Source of the DNA: Omphiscola glabra
Lineage: Eukaryota; Mollusca; Gastropoda; Lymnaeidae
DNA: 64,000 bases
NCBI GenBank assembly: GCA_964017045.1
Contig: OZ024802.1
Span: 33,022,602 to 33,086,601 of the forward strand
Reading direction: 5' to 3'
In this document: piece after piece, positions 23,511-36,368 of the stretch
Position numbering within the stretch: position 1 is the first letter of the stretch
Layout of the letters: every line of letters starts with the position of its first letter
Made by a program: the position numbers and the translations under genes
The notes under the pieces: generated by a model
The model's database searches: none
What the model was told of the DNA's origin: nothing
Seen by the model: only the letters and a program-made list of their open reading frames with translations

Positions 23511-26500
23511 ATTGGGGAGCCACAGGGTGTAAATAGCGGATAATTGTTATCTGGTTACCGTGGGGACTAAACAAGTCCGGTGAAAGTCGTCACGACGGGG
23601 ACATCAGTTGGGGAGCCACAGGGTGTAAATAGCGGATAATTGTTATCTGGTTACCGTGGGGACTAAACAAGTCCGGTGAAAGTCGTCACGACGGGGACAT
23701 CAGTTGGGGAGCCACAGGGTGTAAATAGCGGATAATTGTTATCTGGTTACCGTGGGGACTAAACAAGTCCGGTGAAAGTCGTCACGACGGGGACATCAGT
23801 TGGGGAGCCACAGGGTGTAAATAGCGGATAATTGTTATCTGGTTACCGTGGGGACTAAACAAGTCCGGTGAAAGTCGTCACGACGGGGACATCAGTTGGG
23901 GAGCCACAGAGTGTAAATAGCGGATAATTGTTATCTGGTTACCGTGGGGACTAAACAAGTCCGGTGAAAGTCGTCACGACGGGGACATCGGTTGGGGAGC
24001 CACAGGGTGTAAATAGCGGATAATTGTTATCTGGTTACCGTGGGGACTAAACAAGTCCGGTGAAAGTCGTCACGACGGGGACATCAGTTGGGGAGCCACA
24101 GGGTGTAAATAGCGGATAATTGTTATCTGGTTACCGTGGGGACTAAACAAGTCCGGTGAAAGTCGTCACGACGGGGACATCAGTTGGGGAGCCACAGGGT
24201 GTAAATAGCGGATAATTGTTATCTGGTTACCGTGGGGACTAAACAAGTCCGGTGAAAGTCGTCACGACGGGGACATCAGTTGGGGAGCCACAGGGTGTAA
24301 ATAGCGGATAATTGTTATCTGGTTACCGTGGGGACTAAACAAGTCCGGTGAAAGTCGTCACGACGGGGACATCGGTTGGGGAGCCACAGGGTGTAAATAG
24401 CGGATAATTGTTATCTGGTTACCGTGGGGACTAAACAAGTCCGGTGAAAGTCGTCACGACGGGGACATCAGTTGGGGAGCCACAGAGTGTAAATAGCGGA
24501 TAATTGTTATCTGGTTACCGTGGGGACTAAACAAGTCCGGTGAAAGTCGTCACGACGGGGACATCGGTTGGGGAGCCACAGGGTGTAAATAGCGGATAAT
24601 TGTTATCTGGTTACCGTGGGGACTAAACAAGTCCGGTGAAAGTCGTCACGACGGGGACATCAGTTGGGGAGCCACAGGGTGTAAATAGCGGATAATTGTT
24701 ATCTGGTTACCGTGGGGACTAAACAAGTCCGGTGAAAGTCGTCACGACGGGGACATCAGTTGGGGAGCCACAGGGTGTAAATAGCGGATAATTGTTATCT
24801 GGTTACCGTGGGGACTAAACAAGTCCGGTGAAAGTCGTCACGACGGGGACATCAGTTGGGGAGCCACAGGGTGTAAATAGCGGATAATTGTTATCTGGTT
24901 ACCGTGGGGACTAAACAAGTCCGGTGAAAGTCGTCACGACGGGGACATCAGTTGGGGAGCCACAGAGTGTAAATAGCGGATAATTGTTATCTGGTTACCG
25001 TGGGGACTAAACAAGTCCGGTGAAAGTCGTCACGACGGGGACATCAGTTGGGGAGCCACAGAGTGTAAATAGCGGATAATTGTTATCTGGTTACCGTGGG
25101 GACTAAACAAGTCCGGTGAAAGTCGTCACGACGGGGACATCAGTTGGGGAGCCACAGAGTGTAAATAGCGGATAATTGTTATCTGGTTACCGTGGGGACT
25201 AAACAAGTCCGGTGAAAGTCGTCACGATGGGGACATCAGTTGGGGAGCCACAGAGTGTAAATAGCGGATAATTGTTATCTGGTTACCGTGGGGACTAAAC
25301 AAGTCCGGTGAAAGTCGTCACGACGGGGACATCGGTTGGGGAGCCACAGAGTGTAAATAGCGGATAATTGTTATCTGGTTACCGTGGGGACTAAACAAGT
25401 CCGGTGAAAGTCGTCACGACGGGGACATCGGTTGGGGAGCCACAGAGTGTAAATAGCGGATAATTGTTATCTGGTTACCGTGGGGACTAAACAAGTCCGG
25501 TGAAAGTCGTCACGACGGGGACATCAGTTGGGGAGCCACAGAGTGTAAATAGCGGATAATTGTTATCTGGTTACCGTGGGGACTAAACAAGTCCGGTGAA
25601 AGTCGTCACGACGGGGACATCAGTTGGGGAGCCACAGAGTGTAAATAGCGGATAATTGTTATCTGGTTACCGTGGGGACTAAACAAGTCCGGTGAAAGTC
25701 GTCACGACGGGGACATCGGTTGGGGAGCCACAGAGTGTAAATAGCGGATAATTGTTATCTGGTTACCGTGGGGACTAAACAAGTCCGGTGAAAGTCGTCA
25801 CGACGGGGACATCAGTTGGGGAGCCACAGAGTGTAAATAGCGGATAATTGTTATCTGGTTACCGTGGGGACTAAACAAGTCCGGTGAAAGTCGTCACGAC
25901 GGGGACATCAGTTGGGGAGCCACAGAGTGTAAATAGCGGATAATTGTTATCTGGTTACCGTGGGGACTAAACAAGTCCGGTGAAAGTCGTCACGACGGGG
26001 ACATCGGTTGGGGAGCCACAGAGTGTAAATAGCGGATAATTGTTATCTGGTTACCGTGGGGACTAAACAAGTCCGGTGAAAGTCGTCACGACGGGGACAT
26101 CAGTTGGGGAGCCACAGGGTGTAAATAGCGGATAATTGTTATCTGGTTACCGTGGGGACTAAACAAGTCCGGTGAAAGTCGTCACGACGGGGACATCAGT
26201 TGGGGAGCCACAGAGTGTAAATAGCGGATAATTGTTATCTGGTTACCGTGGGGACTAAACAAGTCCGGTGAAAGTCGTCACGACGGGGACATCAGTTGGG
26301 GAGCCACAGAGTGTAAATAGCGGATAATTGTTATCTGGTTACCGTGGGGACTAAACAAGTCCGGTGAAAGTCGTCACGACGGGGACATCAGTTGGGGAGC
26401 CACAGAGTGTAAATAGCGGATAATTGTTATCTGGTTACCGTGGGGACTAAACAAGTCCGGTGAAAGTCGTCACGACGGGGACATCAGTTGGGGAGCCACA

Positions 26501-26774
26501 GAGTGTAAATAGCGGATAATTGTTATCTGGTTACCGTGGGGACTAAACAAGTCCGGTGAAAGTCGTCACGACGGGGACATCAGTTGGGGAGCCACAGAGT
26601 GTAAATAGCGGATAATTGTTATCTGGTTACCGTGGGGACTAAACAAGTCCGGTGAAAGTCGTCACGACGGGGACATCAGTTGGGGAGCCACAGAGTGTAA
26701 ATAGCGGATAATTGTTATCTGGTTACCGTGGGGACTAAACAAGTCCGGTGAAAGTCGTCACGACGGGGAAATCA
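23511..26774. repeat. 96-bp satellite, exactly 34 copies with no indels
   Basis: Units start every 96 bp from 23511 to 26679. Only two sites vary repeatedly: CACAGGGTG versus CACAGAGTG, and ACATCAGTT versus ACATCGGTT. I also see a single CACGATGGG in the unit at 25143, and ACATCA changed to AAATCA in the last unit. The unit contains four close dyads: GATAATTGTTATC, GGTTACC, GGACTAAACAAGTCC and GTCGTCACGAC. The period is 32 codons, yet I see no long open frame through it. The array ends in 15 G (26778-26792). Confidence 0.97.
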
Positions 26775-26792
26775 GTTGGGGGGGGGGGGGGG

Positions 26793-27466
26793 ATACAATT
26801 GAAATGTAAAAACAAAACCCACTGTTTTATTATCTAAAGAAAAGTTTGATCGTTTTAGACGCTGCAGAAATCTTAAAACACTAGAATATATAACACGATG
26901 TTATAGGGATAATAATGGTAAGCACTTTGCGATCATTTATCTATCTGCTATTGCGAAAGCTCATCACGATTCCTTATTTTAAAAAAAATTCTCTATGTAA
27001 TAATGTTTACGTTTCTAACATTAAAAGTTTTAAGAAGTATTTTTTCTGTTATATATTTTACGCCTATCCGACTCTCTTTCGCGCCTCTAAACAACAGTTT
27101 TTCTCTCTTAAATGATCAAATCTAAATGATCACAAAGTAACTCATTATTGTCACTGAATGCTACAATTTTATTTCTCTACAAATATAAAAAACATAATCT
27201 TAAATTAACAACAAAAATTCGATATACCATTTTAAATATCTTTTAGATTAACGGAATTTGATTTATATCTTCAAACTATTGCCCAGTTTTCTACCAAATA
27301 ATCGTAAAATCGTAAAACAAAAATTTCTTTTATGAAAAGAAGAACATCTTTACCGTTTTTCACGTTTATAACAGCGTTGAGTTTCTTTATTTACAGACAT
27401 TTTATTAATCTTATAAAAATATTTACACTTATTTACTTTCGCAAAAGAAAAAAAAAATATTTTCAT
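26793..27466. other. Unannotated, very AT-rich stretch
   Basis: Low GC, unlike the satellite to the left. Open frames at 26915-27115 and 27332-27565 are short, Phe/Tyr/Ile-rich and lack recognisable domains. Confidence 0.5.
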
Positions 27467-27632
27467 ACTCTGACACTATGGTCACCACCACACTGGCAAA
27501 ACCAGCTCAGATACTCTGACACTATGGTCACCACCACACTGGCAAAACCAGCTCAGATACTCTGACACTATGGTCACCACCACACAGGCAAAACCAGCTC
27601 AGATACACTGACGCAATGGTCACAACACCGGT
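27467..27632. repeat. 46-bp minisatellite, about 3.6 copies
   Basis: Core GACACTATGGTCACCACCAC followed by ACTGGCAAAACCAGCTC. Confidence 0.92.
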
Positions 27633-27699
27633 AAAAGCTGTATCAGATCCACAAATCATTGAACACATAAACCATGATGCGTGGAGTTAACGTGCATCA

Positions 27700-28040
27700 C
27701 TCGACTAGGGCCACTCTCGACCAACCTCCACTAGGGCCACTCTCGACCACTCTCCAATAGGGCCACTCTCAACCACACTCCACTAGGGCCACTCTCAACC
27801 ACACTCCACTAGGGCCACTCTCAACCACACTCCACTAGGGCCACTCTCAACCACACTCCACTAGGGCCACTCTCAATCACCCTCCACTAGGGCCACTCTC
27901 AACCACACTCCCCTAGGGCCACTCTCAACCACACTCCACTAGGGCCACTCTCAACCACACTCCACTAGGGCCACTCTCAACCACACTCCACTAGGGTCAC
28001 TCGCAACCAACCTCCACTAGGGCCACTCTCAACCACTGTC
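27700..28040. repeat. 26-bp minisatellite, about 13 copies
   Basis: Core CACTCTCAACCACACTCCAC then TAGGGC. Confidence 0.93.
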
Positions 28041-28084
28041 CACGACCGGAACCAACTGTCAACCACACTCCATGACATGTCTCA

Positions 28085-28395
28085 AATCTCAACCCCCCTC
28101 GACGACGTGACTTAACTGTCAACCCCCCTCGACGACGAGACCCAACTGTCAACCCCCCTCGACGACGAGACCCAACTGTCAACCCCCTTCGACGACGAGA
28201 CCCAACTGTCAACCCCTCTCGACGACGAGACCCAACTGTCAACCCCCCTCGACGACGAGACCCAACTGTCAACCCCCCTCGACGACGAGACCCAACTGTC
28301 AACCCCCTCGACGACGAGACCCAACTGTCAACCCCCCTCGACGACGAGACCCAACTGTCAACCCCCCTCGACGACGAGACCCAACTGTCTACCAC
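28085..28395. repeat. 30-bp minisatellite, about 10 copies
   Basis: Core CAACCCCCCTCGACGACGAG then ACCCAACTGT. The transition zone 28040-28085 has intermediate units (TCAACCACACTCCATGACA), so this array and the 26-bp array to its left look related. The minus-strand frames are artefacts of the period. Confidence 0.93.
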
Positions 28396-28785
28396 CCTTC
28401 AAGGGGGACAGCCATTGCGACAGCTGTTCTGTCGTTGCACTGCTTAATCCCCTGATCACACCTTATTATCGGGAGTAGGGATGTACAAAAAATCGTTATG
28501 GAATGTGGGCATTTTTGATCAATGTTTTGAACTCGGGGGGGGGGGGGGGGGATCAATATGAGTGTGGTGACGAGGCGCAGTGCCAACCAAACTTTTGCAT
28601 TTTCTCAACGCTTCTAAACAGCAAGACCTTATATTTAATCCCAATTCCAAGATTAAAGACAACTGAAAACAAATCCTAGATTTGTCACAAATGTTCTAAT
28701 ATGAAGTCATTCATGATACGACCACACCTCAATCCTCGGTCACATAGTGAGCTGTTGCCCTTTAAAAAAACACCTTCATTATAAA

Positions 28786-29424
28786 TGATGAGTCGTCTCC
28801 AAGAGTCTGCTGTACACATGACGAGCCGTCTCCAAGAGTATGTTGTATAAATAATCAGCCGTCTCCAAGAGTATTTTTATAAATAATCAGCCGTCTCCAA
28901 GAGTCTGTTGTATAAATGATGAGCCGTCTCCAATAGTCTGTTGTATACATGACGAGCCGTCTCCAAGAGTATGTTGTATAAATAATCAGCCGTCTCCAAG
29001 AGTCTGCTGTATAAACGTCGAGCCGTCTCCAAGAGTCTGTTGTATAAATGATGAGCCGTCTCCAAGAGTCTACTGTATAAATGATGAACCGTCTCCAAGA
29101 GTCTGCTGTATACATGATGAGTCGTCTCCAAGAGTATGTTGTATAAATGATGAGTCGTCTCCAAGAGTATGTTGTATAAATGATGAGTCGTCTCCAAGAG
29201 TATGTTGTATAAATGATGAGCCGTCTCCAAGAGTATGTTGTATAAATGATGAGCCGTCTCCAATAGTCTGCTGTATAAATGATGAGCGGTCTCCAAGAGT
29301 ATGTTGTATAAATGATGAGCCGTCTCCAAGATGTATAGATGATGAGTCGTCTCCTAGATGAATAGATGATGATCCTTCTCCAAGATGTATAGATGATGAG
29401 TCGTCTCCAAGATGTATAAATGAT
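28786..29424. repeat. 33-bp minisatellite shortening to about 26 bp, about 20 copies
   Basis: Core GATGAGCCGTCTCCAAGAGT followed by a TGTTGTATAAAT-type end. From 29325 units lose part of the right half and become GAGTCGTCTCCAAGATGTAT. Confidence 0.93.
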
Positions 29425-29548
29425 GAAAGGGAGCGCTAATCAGTTATATATGTTTGACAATCGCCCAACCCCACCCCGACTGCAATAAGAATCAGTAAAG
29501 AAAGAAAGCCTTTAAGACATAATGTAAAGTCACAACATAAACTGTAAC

Positions 29549-29592
29549 TGGTGGCCTAAACTGGTGGCCTAAACTGGTGGCCTAAACCGGTT
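29549..29592. repeat. 13-bp repeat, 3 copies
   Basis: Unit AAACTGGTGGCCT. Confidence 0.8.
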
Positions 29593-30732
29593 GTTGTGGC
29601 TTCAAAAACATCAGATTTAATGTGCTGGAAATACATAATTGAAACATTTCTTAACAAATTGAAGTTTTGGATCATTTCGTTTTCTTTCAATCCGTTCAAG
29701 GAAAAAAACAATTGATTTATACTGAGATAAATGTTAGTGTATTCTAATAACAAAATGTTAGTGTATTCTAATAAGAAATTGATTACACTAGGATAAATGT
29801 TAGAGTATTAAATTTAATAAAATGTTGCATTTATGGAAATATTTTTTTTTTGGTAGTGGCATTCTGAAGAATTCCCTTAACTTGATTATTCAGTTACGGG
29901 ATTTCTGTGAGGGTCCCCATACTTGGTAATCTTTATTTCGAAACACATATTTTATTGTAATGATCTAGACTGTTTTAAGATGCTCTACTATTTGATCTGA
30001 CATGTTGTGCCCCCCCTGGAATTCTTTATACGTACGCCCTTTCACGATTAGCCCACCCTCCCCTTCATCCCAGCCATTTCTTAGGACGAACATACTTGGT
30101 TAATTTTTATTCTGAAATATCACCTATTTGGTACTGACCCATCGAACACGCCCACCTCCCATGTAGGAAACCTTCCATAAAACATAGAGCATGATCCCGG
30201 GGGTGTCTAGACAGAGGCTTGGTCTTATTCATAGCACGCAATCACCGGTTTCATATTATCTGCTGTGTCATTGGTCTGAAACTCAACATCAAAGTCAGTC
30301 CTTTTTCGCATATGTCTGGAGTCAGTATATTGTAATGTGACCTTTTTAGTTTTGTCTGGAGTCGGAGTCTTGTACTGTGTCCTTTTTTAGTTGTTTTTTT
30401 AGTCATATTTCAAGTCAATTGTTAAACATTTTTATTCTTTATCACTAATACCTCAAAATCATATCCCCAAATTGGTGTATACCACTAACATAATTCACCA
30501 CAACGACTTTAACAAATATAATAAGCTCCATTACACCCCCCCCCCATACTTCACATACCAACGTCGTTGAATCATTTTGGCCCCGCTGTACAAGATATAT
30601 GACTCCACTTGGATCGATACCAGCTGTCGGGGTGCTACGCATACGTGTACGGTCAACAAACTGATCCCAAGAATTTGACGTTTCGTATCGATTCTTCGTG
30701 TTTTTAGAAACGATCCGTAACTAGAGCAAACA
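29593..30732. other. Unannotated stretch with minor duplications
   Basis: A 27-bp duplication containing ATGTTAGTGTATTCTAATAA is at 29728-29773, and a degenerate ~53-bp duplication (GTCTGGAGTC) at 30295-30390. No gene is supported; the minus-strand frames at 30445-30788 have no known domain. Confidence 0.5.
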
Positions 30733-30975
30733 TGGATGATTTTACTCACAGATATCAGGCAAACAGATGATTTTACGCACAGATACAAGGTGAACCGATG
30801 ATTTTACTCACAGATAGCAGGTGAACAGATGATTTTACCTAGATACCAGGCCAAAGGATGATTTTACGCACAGATACAAGACAAACAGATGATTTTACTC
30901 GCAGATGCCAGGTGAACCGATGATTTTAAACACAGACACCGGGCGAACAGATGATTTTAAAATCAGATATCAGGC
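30733..30975. repeat. ~31-bp minisatellite, about 8 copies, diverged
   Basis: Core GATGATTTTACTCACAGATA, then CAGGTGAACA. Units vary at several positions. Confidence 0.88.
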
Positions 30976-31271
30976 GGGTTCCGAAATTTTACAATGCGAC
31001 CGACATTCACTCACAATGCAAATAGTGAAATATCAAATCGCTCAAAACCGGTTTTTCAAAAATCATATTTAATATCCAATTTCTTTTAAAATATACTTTT
31101 TTAATGAAGACACAAAGTATAACATGCACTTATTGGATAATAAAAATGGATTCACCATAATGACCAGAAAGTTCATGAACCCAACCAAAGGACGACATTT
31201 CCAGACCACGAGAGACCATTTTAAATTATAAATCTCGTAGCCGATGCTATCTGATCGAGGCGAGTCCTAGA

Positions 31272-31419
31272 GGCTGTGGGTGTTTACAGAACCCAAAGTT
31301 CCTAACGGGTTTTGAGTGTTTACAGAACTAAGAGTTCCTACAGGCTGTGAGTGTTTACAGAACCCAAAGTTCCTAACGGGTTTTGAGTGTTTACAGAACT
31401 AAGAGTTCCTACAGGCTGT
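31272..31419. repeat. 71-bp duplication built of two ~36-bp halves
   Basis: Units start at 31272 and 31343, with a third start at 31414. Each holds GAGTGTTTACAGAAC twice, so a half unit was duplicated and diverged before the whole was duplicated. Confidence 0.9.
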
Positions 31420-31436
31420 ATTTTCCAACAAAAATT

Positions 31437-31640
31437 TTCAATATACATGTCGACAGCTGTTCTTTCTGAGACTATAACATATATTTTATTGAATATACAT
31501 GTCGACGGATGTCCTTTCTGAGACTGTATATTGTATATACATCACGTTGGCTGTTCTTTATGAGACTGTATATTGTATATACATGTAGTCGGCTGTCCTT
31601 TCTGAGACTGTATATTGTATATAAATGTCGATGGCTGTCA
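31437..31640. repeat. ~45-60-bp minisatellite, about 4 copies
   Basis: Core TATACATGTCGACxGCTGT and TTCTGAGACTGTATATTGTA, with indels. Confidence 0.85.
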
Positions 31641-31959
31641 TCTTTTCTCTTTTAAATGATAGAAAGATCATCTTTTTGTCTTTTTGGGAAAGCTGAAAGC
31701 CAGATTAACCTGGAGGCCTGGAGTATCTACATCATGATGTTATTTTATCCTTAACAGATTGATAGCATTATTTTCACGCAACGAAGGCGGAGACAAAGAC
31801 ACTGACGTCAATGAATGACGTCATGACATCCATTAATTAAACAGTGATTGAAAGGAAAAGGGGGTCGACACAGCAATCTGACAGACAAAGAAGATAGATC
31901 ACAGAGGTCATACAATGACATGCCACTAACGGCTGGTTAAGATCAATCACGGATGTGGT

Positions 31960-32021
31960 CAGCTCAAGGGAGCCAGCCCTGAGTGGGGGACAGCTCAAGG
32001 GAGCCAGCCCTGAGTGGGGGA
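31960..32021. repeat. 31-bp duplication
   Basis: Two identical units containing CAGCTCAAGGGAGCCAGCCC. Confidence 0.9.
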
Positions 32022-32818
32022 TATAACTCCAAGGTGACCCGGTGATAACCCCTTACCTTGTTTAACCTCGCCACCATCGCGCGGTCTGCAGCACAACATC
32101 TAATAACAGTGCCTGACCACCAGAAATGTTTGATCGTAGACACAATACATCTTTCTGGTCCAACACGTGTTCGACTAAAACAAACAGCACACTCAATTTT
32201 CGGAGTTTCTGATACAACACTGGTTTACGCCGGCAATGGGAAAAGGCAAGTAACTTTCAGTTACAGCTCGGAATGAAGTTGCATTCCACCAATGTTTCTC
32301 TTCCACGCGTGTTTTTATCCACCAGCAATATGAAAAGGTCATTTACGTTGCTTAAGCTGAAGTACCACCATGCCTGACAACCGTGTCACGCTCTGATAAC
32401 TTTACATACACACACACAAGCCTCGCAAAGTGGGACACTAGGATTATTAGAAGCCCACGTCTCGCTGCTTTGACCATTGTCCCTCTTCAACGGTTGAGTG
32501 ACTAATTGTAATCTGTGCCATAATGTGTGACAATGCTAACCAATGAAAAAAAGTCATCTCTGCGAATTCCCTCCAAGTCTACATAAAAGGTTACCAAGCT
32601 AATCATGTGTGCCACGACAGTTTGTGTGTTTCATCCAACAGTGTAAGACATTATTCGAGTGTACCACAACATGTGCATCTATGCAAACCCTGGCTGTGCT
32701 ACTCATCACTATCACCGTCACTTAGGTCAATAGCGTGACACGGCGTCTGTGTGAAGGCGTAGCTACCATCTGGCGTCAAGCCAATACTTGTCTCCTATGT
32801 AAGTCGATCTAAGGAGCA
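32022..32818. other. Unannotated stretch
   Basis: No supported gene. The open frame at 32058-32276 is short and has no recognised domain. Confidence 0.45.
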
Positions 32819-33162
32819 CCACGGTGTGAGGAGCGTTGTCAATCAACTTTGACCTAACTAGTCGCGGTCTGAGAACCATTGTCAAGCACCTTTTACCTAA
32901 CTAGTCACGGTCTGAGAACCATTGTCAATCACCTGTTACCTAACTAGTCACGGTCTGAGAACCATTGTCAATCACCTGTTACCTAACTAGTCACGGTCTG
33001 AGAACCATTGTCAAGCACCTTTTACCTAACTAGTCACAGGCTGAGAACCATTGTCAGGCACCTTTTACCTAACTAGTCACAGTCTGAGAACCATTGTCAG
33101 GCACCTTTTACCTAACTAGTCATTGTTTCAGAACCATTATCTATCGGGTGTTGCCTGAGAAT
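32819..33162. repeat. 43-bp minisatellite, type 1 (8 units including one intermediate)
   Basis: Core TCTGAGAACCATTGTCAATC followed by CCTAACTAG. Units start at 32819 and every 43 bp to 33120. The last (33120-33162) is intermediate between type 1 and the next array. Confidence 0.93.
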
Positions 33163-33569
33163 TCACTGTGTGAGCACCAATGTCAATATACTGATGTAGG
33201 ACAGTTCACTGTGTGAGCACCAATGTTAATAGACTGATGTAGGACAGTTCACTGTGTGAGCACCAATGTCAATAGACTGATGTAGGACAGTTCACTGTGT
33301 GAGCACCAATGTCAATAGACTGATGTAGGACAGTTCACTGTGTGAGCACCAATGTTAATAGACTGATGTAGGACAGTTCACTGTGTGAGCACCAATGTCA
33401 ATAGACTGATGTAGGACAGTTCACTGTGTGAGCACCAATGTTAATAGACTGATGTAGGACAGTTCACTGTGTGAGCACCAATGTCAATAGACTGATGTAG
33501 GACAGTTCACTGTGTGAGCACCAATGTCAATAGACTGATGTAGGACAGTTCACTGTGTGAGCACCAAAT
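33163..33569. repeat. 43-bp minisatellite, type 2 (about 9.5 units), in register with type 1
   Basis: Core TGTGAGCACCAATGTCAATA followed by GACTGATGTAGGACAGT. It starts exactly 43 bp after the last type 1 start and keeps the period to the end. Confidence 0.95.
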
Positions 33570-33734
33570 GCAATAAGCTTAGTTGGGCAAATTTATGAAT
33601 AATTGACATTTTGGCATGTATTGATTGTTGTACTGTATACATATTTTATTTCTACAATGCGGCTGAAGTCGAAAATTTAAGAGAATCTGCAGGATATATA
33701 TACAGCTCTCTAACATAGCATCTCCACATCCGTC

Positions 33735-34800
33735 ATCAATACATCTAACACACGAAATACCATCACACCCCACCATGAGTCTCCAATACATCTAACACAA
33801 CAGAAAACATATCATGCCCCAAATGTAATCGCTCATTGCATCTAATACAAGACATACCACCCACATCCATATCCATCAATCAAACAGGACATAAGATATA
33901 CAAACCAAACATATGTCCCAACTCCACCATTTTATTTCGACACCAGACATGCTATCCCCAAGCTGTTCTACCATACATCTAAAACAATACGAGACATCCC
34001 ATGTCCCAGCTGCAGTCACCGAAACATCTAGCCAAAGACATACTATGCTTAACTGTGTTCACCCATACATCTTACACAACACAAGACATCCAATGTCCCA
34101 GCTGTGTTCGCCCATAAATCTAACACAAGACATCCAATGTCCCAGCTGTGTTCGCCCATAAATCTAACACTAGACATCCAATTCCCAGCTGTGTTCGCCC
34201 ATAAATCTAACACAAGCCATCCAATGTCCCAGCTGTGTTCGCCCATAAATCTAACACAAGACATCCAATGTCCCAGCTGTGTTCGCTCATACATCTTACA
34301 CAAGACATCCACTGTCCCAGCTGTGTTCGCCCATAAATCTTACACAAGACATCCATGTCCCAGCAGTGTTCGCCCATAAATCTAACACAAAACATTCCAT
34401 GTCCCAGCTGTGTTCCCCATTCATCTTACACAAGACATCCCATGTCCCAGCTGTGTTGCCCATACATCTTACACAAGACATCCCATGTCCCAGATGTGTT
34501 CCCCATTCATCTTACACAAGACATCCCATGTCCCAGATGTGTTCGCCATGCATCTTACACAAGACATCCCATGTCCCAGCTGTGTTCCCCATACATCTTA
34601 CACAAGAAATCCCATGTCCCAGCTGTGTTCCCCATACATCTAACACAACACAAGACATCCCATGCCCCGACTGTGTTCCCCATACATCTAACACAACACA
34701 AGACATCCCATACCCCGACTGTGTTCCCCATACATCTAACACAACACAAGACATCACATGCCCCGACTGTGTTCCCCATACATCTAACACAACATGAGAC
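33735..34800. repeat. 44-48-bp minisatellite, about 22 copies
   Basis: Core ACATCCCATGTCCCAGCTGT, then GTTCGCCCATAAATCTAACA. The left part (33735-34090) is poorly conserved, the middle is homogeneous at 43-45 bp, and the right end gains ACAAC to become 48 bp with CCCCGACTGT. Overlapping frames on both strands are artefacts. Confidence 0.92.
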
Positions 34801-35128
34801 ATGGCATCACCAATTCAGCTAAAGCTGTTCCCCCAGGTTATGCCCTTAAGCCAGATAATTGTGTAGACTGAGGTTTATTTACACTGAGCAATACATTTAA
34901 GACTAGAAGAGCTCTCAATCAATATTTTGTATAATGTGGTCAATGAAGCACCCCAATTCAGGATAAATTAGGTGCAATTTATTGGTTGGATTTTATTTTT
35001 ACATGGCTGTCTTTAGAAAGGATTGATGGATGATTCCAAAGTAATTCATTATAACTTAAACAAAAGTTTGACCAATCCAAAGGATGCAATTCTAAAAATA
35101 GATATTCCAACATCCCAAAGCTTGTTAC

Positions 35129-35684
35129 CTGACAAACTCCTACAATGAAGCTAGCAAGATGTTGACAGAAATACCTAACAAACTCCTACAATGAAGTTAG
35201 CAAGATGTTGACAGAAATACCTAACAAACTCCTACAATGAAGTTAGCAAGATGTTGACAGAAATACCTAACAAACTCCTACAATGAAGCTAGCAAGATGT
35301 TCACAGAAATACCTAACAAACTCCTACAATGAAGCTAGCAAGATGTTCACAGAAATACCTAACAAACTCCTACAATGAAGCTAGCAAGATGTTGACAGAA
35401 ATACCTAACAAACTCCTACAATGAAGCTAGCAAGATGTTGACAGAAATACCTAACAAACTCCTACAATGAAGCTAGCAAGATGTTCACAGAAATACCTAA
35501 CAAACTCCTACAATGAAGCTAGCAAGATGTTCACAGAAATACCTAACAAACTCCTACAATGAAGCTAGCAAGATGTTGACAGAAATACCTAACAAACTCC
35601 TACAATGAAGCTAGCAAGATGTTCACAGAAATACCTAACAAACTCCTACAATGAAGCTGGCAAGATGTTCACAGAAATTTTACA
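35129..35684. repeat. 46-bp minisatellite, 12 copies
   Basis: Core CCTACAATGAAGCTAGCAAG followed by ATGTTGACAGAAATACC. Main variants are GTTGACAG/GTTCACAG and GAAGCT/GAAGTT. Confidence 0.95.
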
Positions 35685-36368
35685 AAAAGCTTTTAATCAT
35701 GTTTTCATATAATATTTAAAAAATCCCAATTTAATTTAATTTCAAAAGCATTCAAACATTTTTTAATATATTATATGTGTGATGTTTAAAGGGATATTAA
35801 AAATATGTCATGTAAAGAATTAACGAAAAGAATCACACTTTGTATCGACTAGAAATGACCAATCCATATAAAAGATAGAGAAGATTTTTCTTATATGATA
35901 TGATTTTTCTTTTAATTCTTAAATTTAATGAAGAAACAAATATTGAAATAATATTTATTTTTTAAAAACAATATAAGGAAGAAAGAAATGTGTATGTATG
36001 GGGTAAATATCCCGGACAGGCGAGTACACTATCCAATGAACCAAATACTCTAATGAACAGAGTACTCTATCCAAAGAACTGAGGAGTATTCTATTCAATG
36101 ATACAACACCCTTGTAGTAATTTCAACAAGATGTGAAACTCTGTTTGATGTGACCTGCTAAGGAAGATATTTTTACTGACAACAGCTCAACACCACTTTC
36201 CAAACTCTTGGTATTTTTGGGATAAGATAATCAATACCACAAACTCAAAACACTATCCAGTCATTCTTATCCACAAATGACAAGTTTAAAACCCTTTATC
36301 CATCTTTCCTGCTTCCTTTGATGAAAATAAATGGTGGAACATTATACCTGTAGGCTTGAAACAAAACG
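35685..36368. other. Unannotated AT-rich stretch
   Basis: No coding signal seen. Confidence 0.5.

Noticed and set aside
23511..26774. CRISPR-like array
   Set aside because: Direct head-to-tail units without unique spacers, in an animal genome.
26915..27565. Two short frames in AT-rich sequence
   Set aside because: Short, low-complexity, no domain and no splice or promoter evidence.
28786..29424. Hammerhead ribozyme in the 33-bp array (TGATGAG motif)
   Set aside because: The base before TGATGA is A where C is required, there is no GAAA partner, and the unit is too short.
32058..32276. 72-codon frame with ordinary amino-acid composition
   Set aside because: Isolated, no recognised family and no exon-like neighbours.
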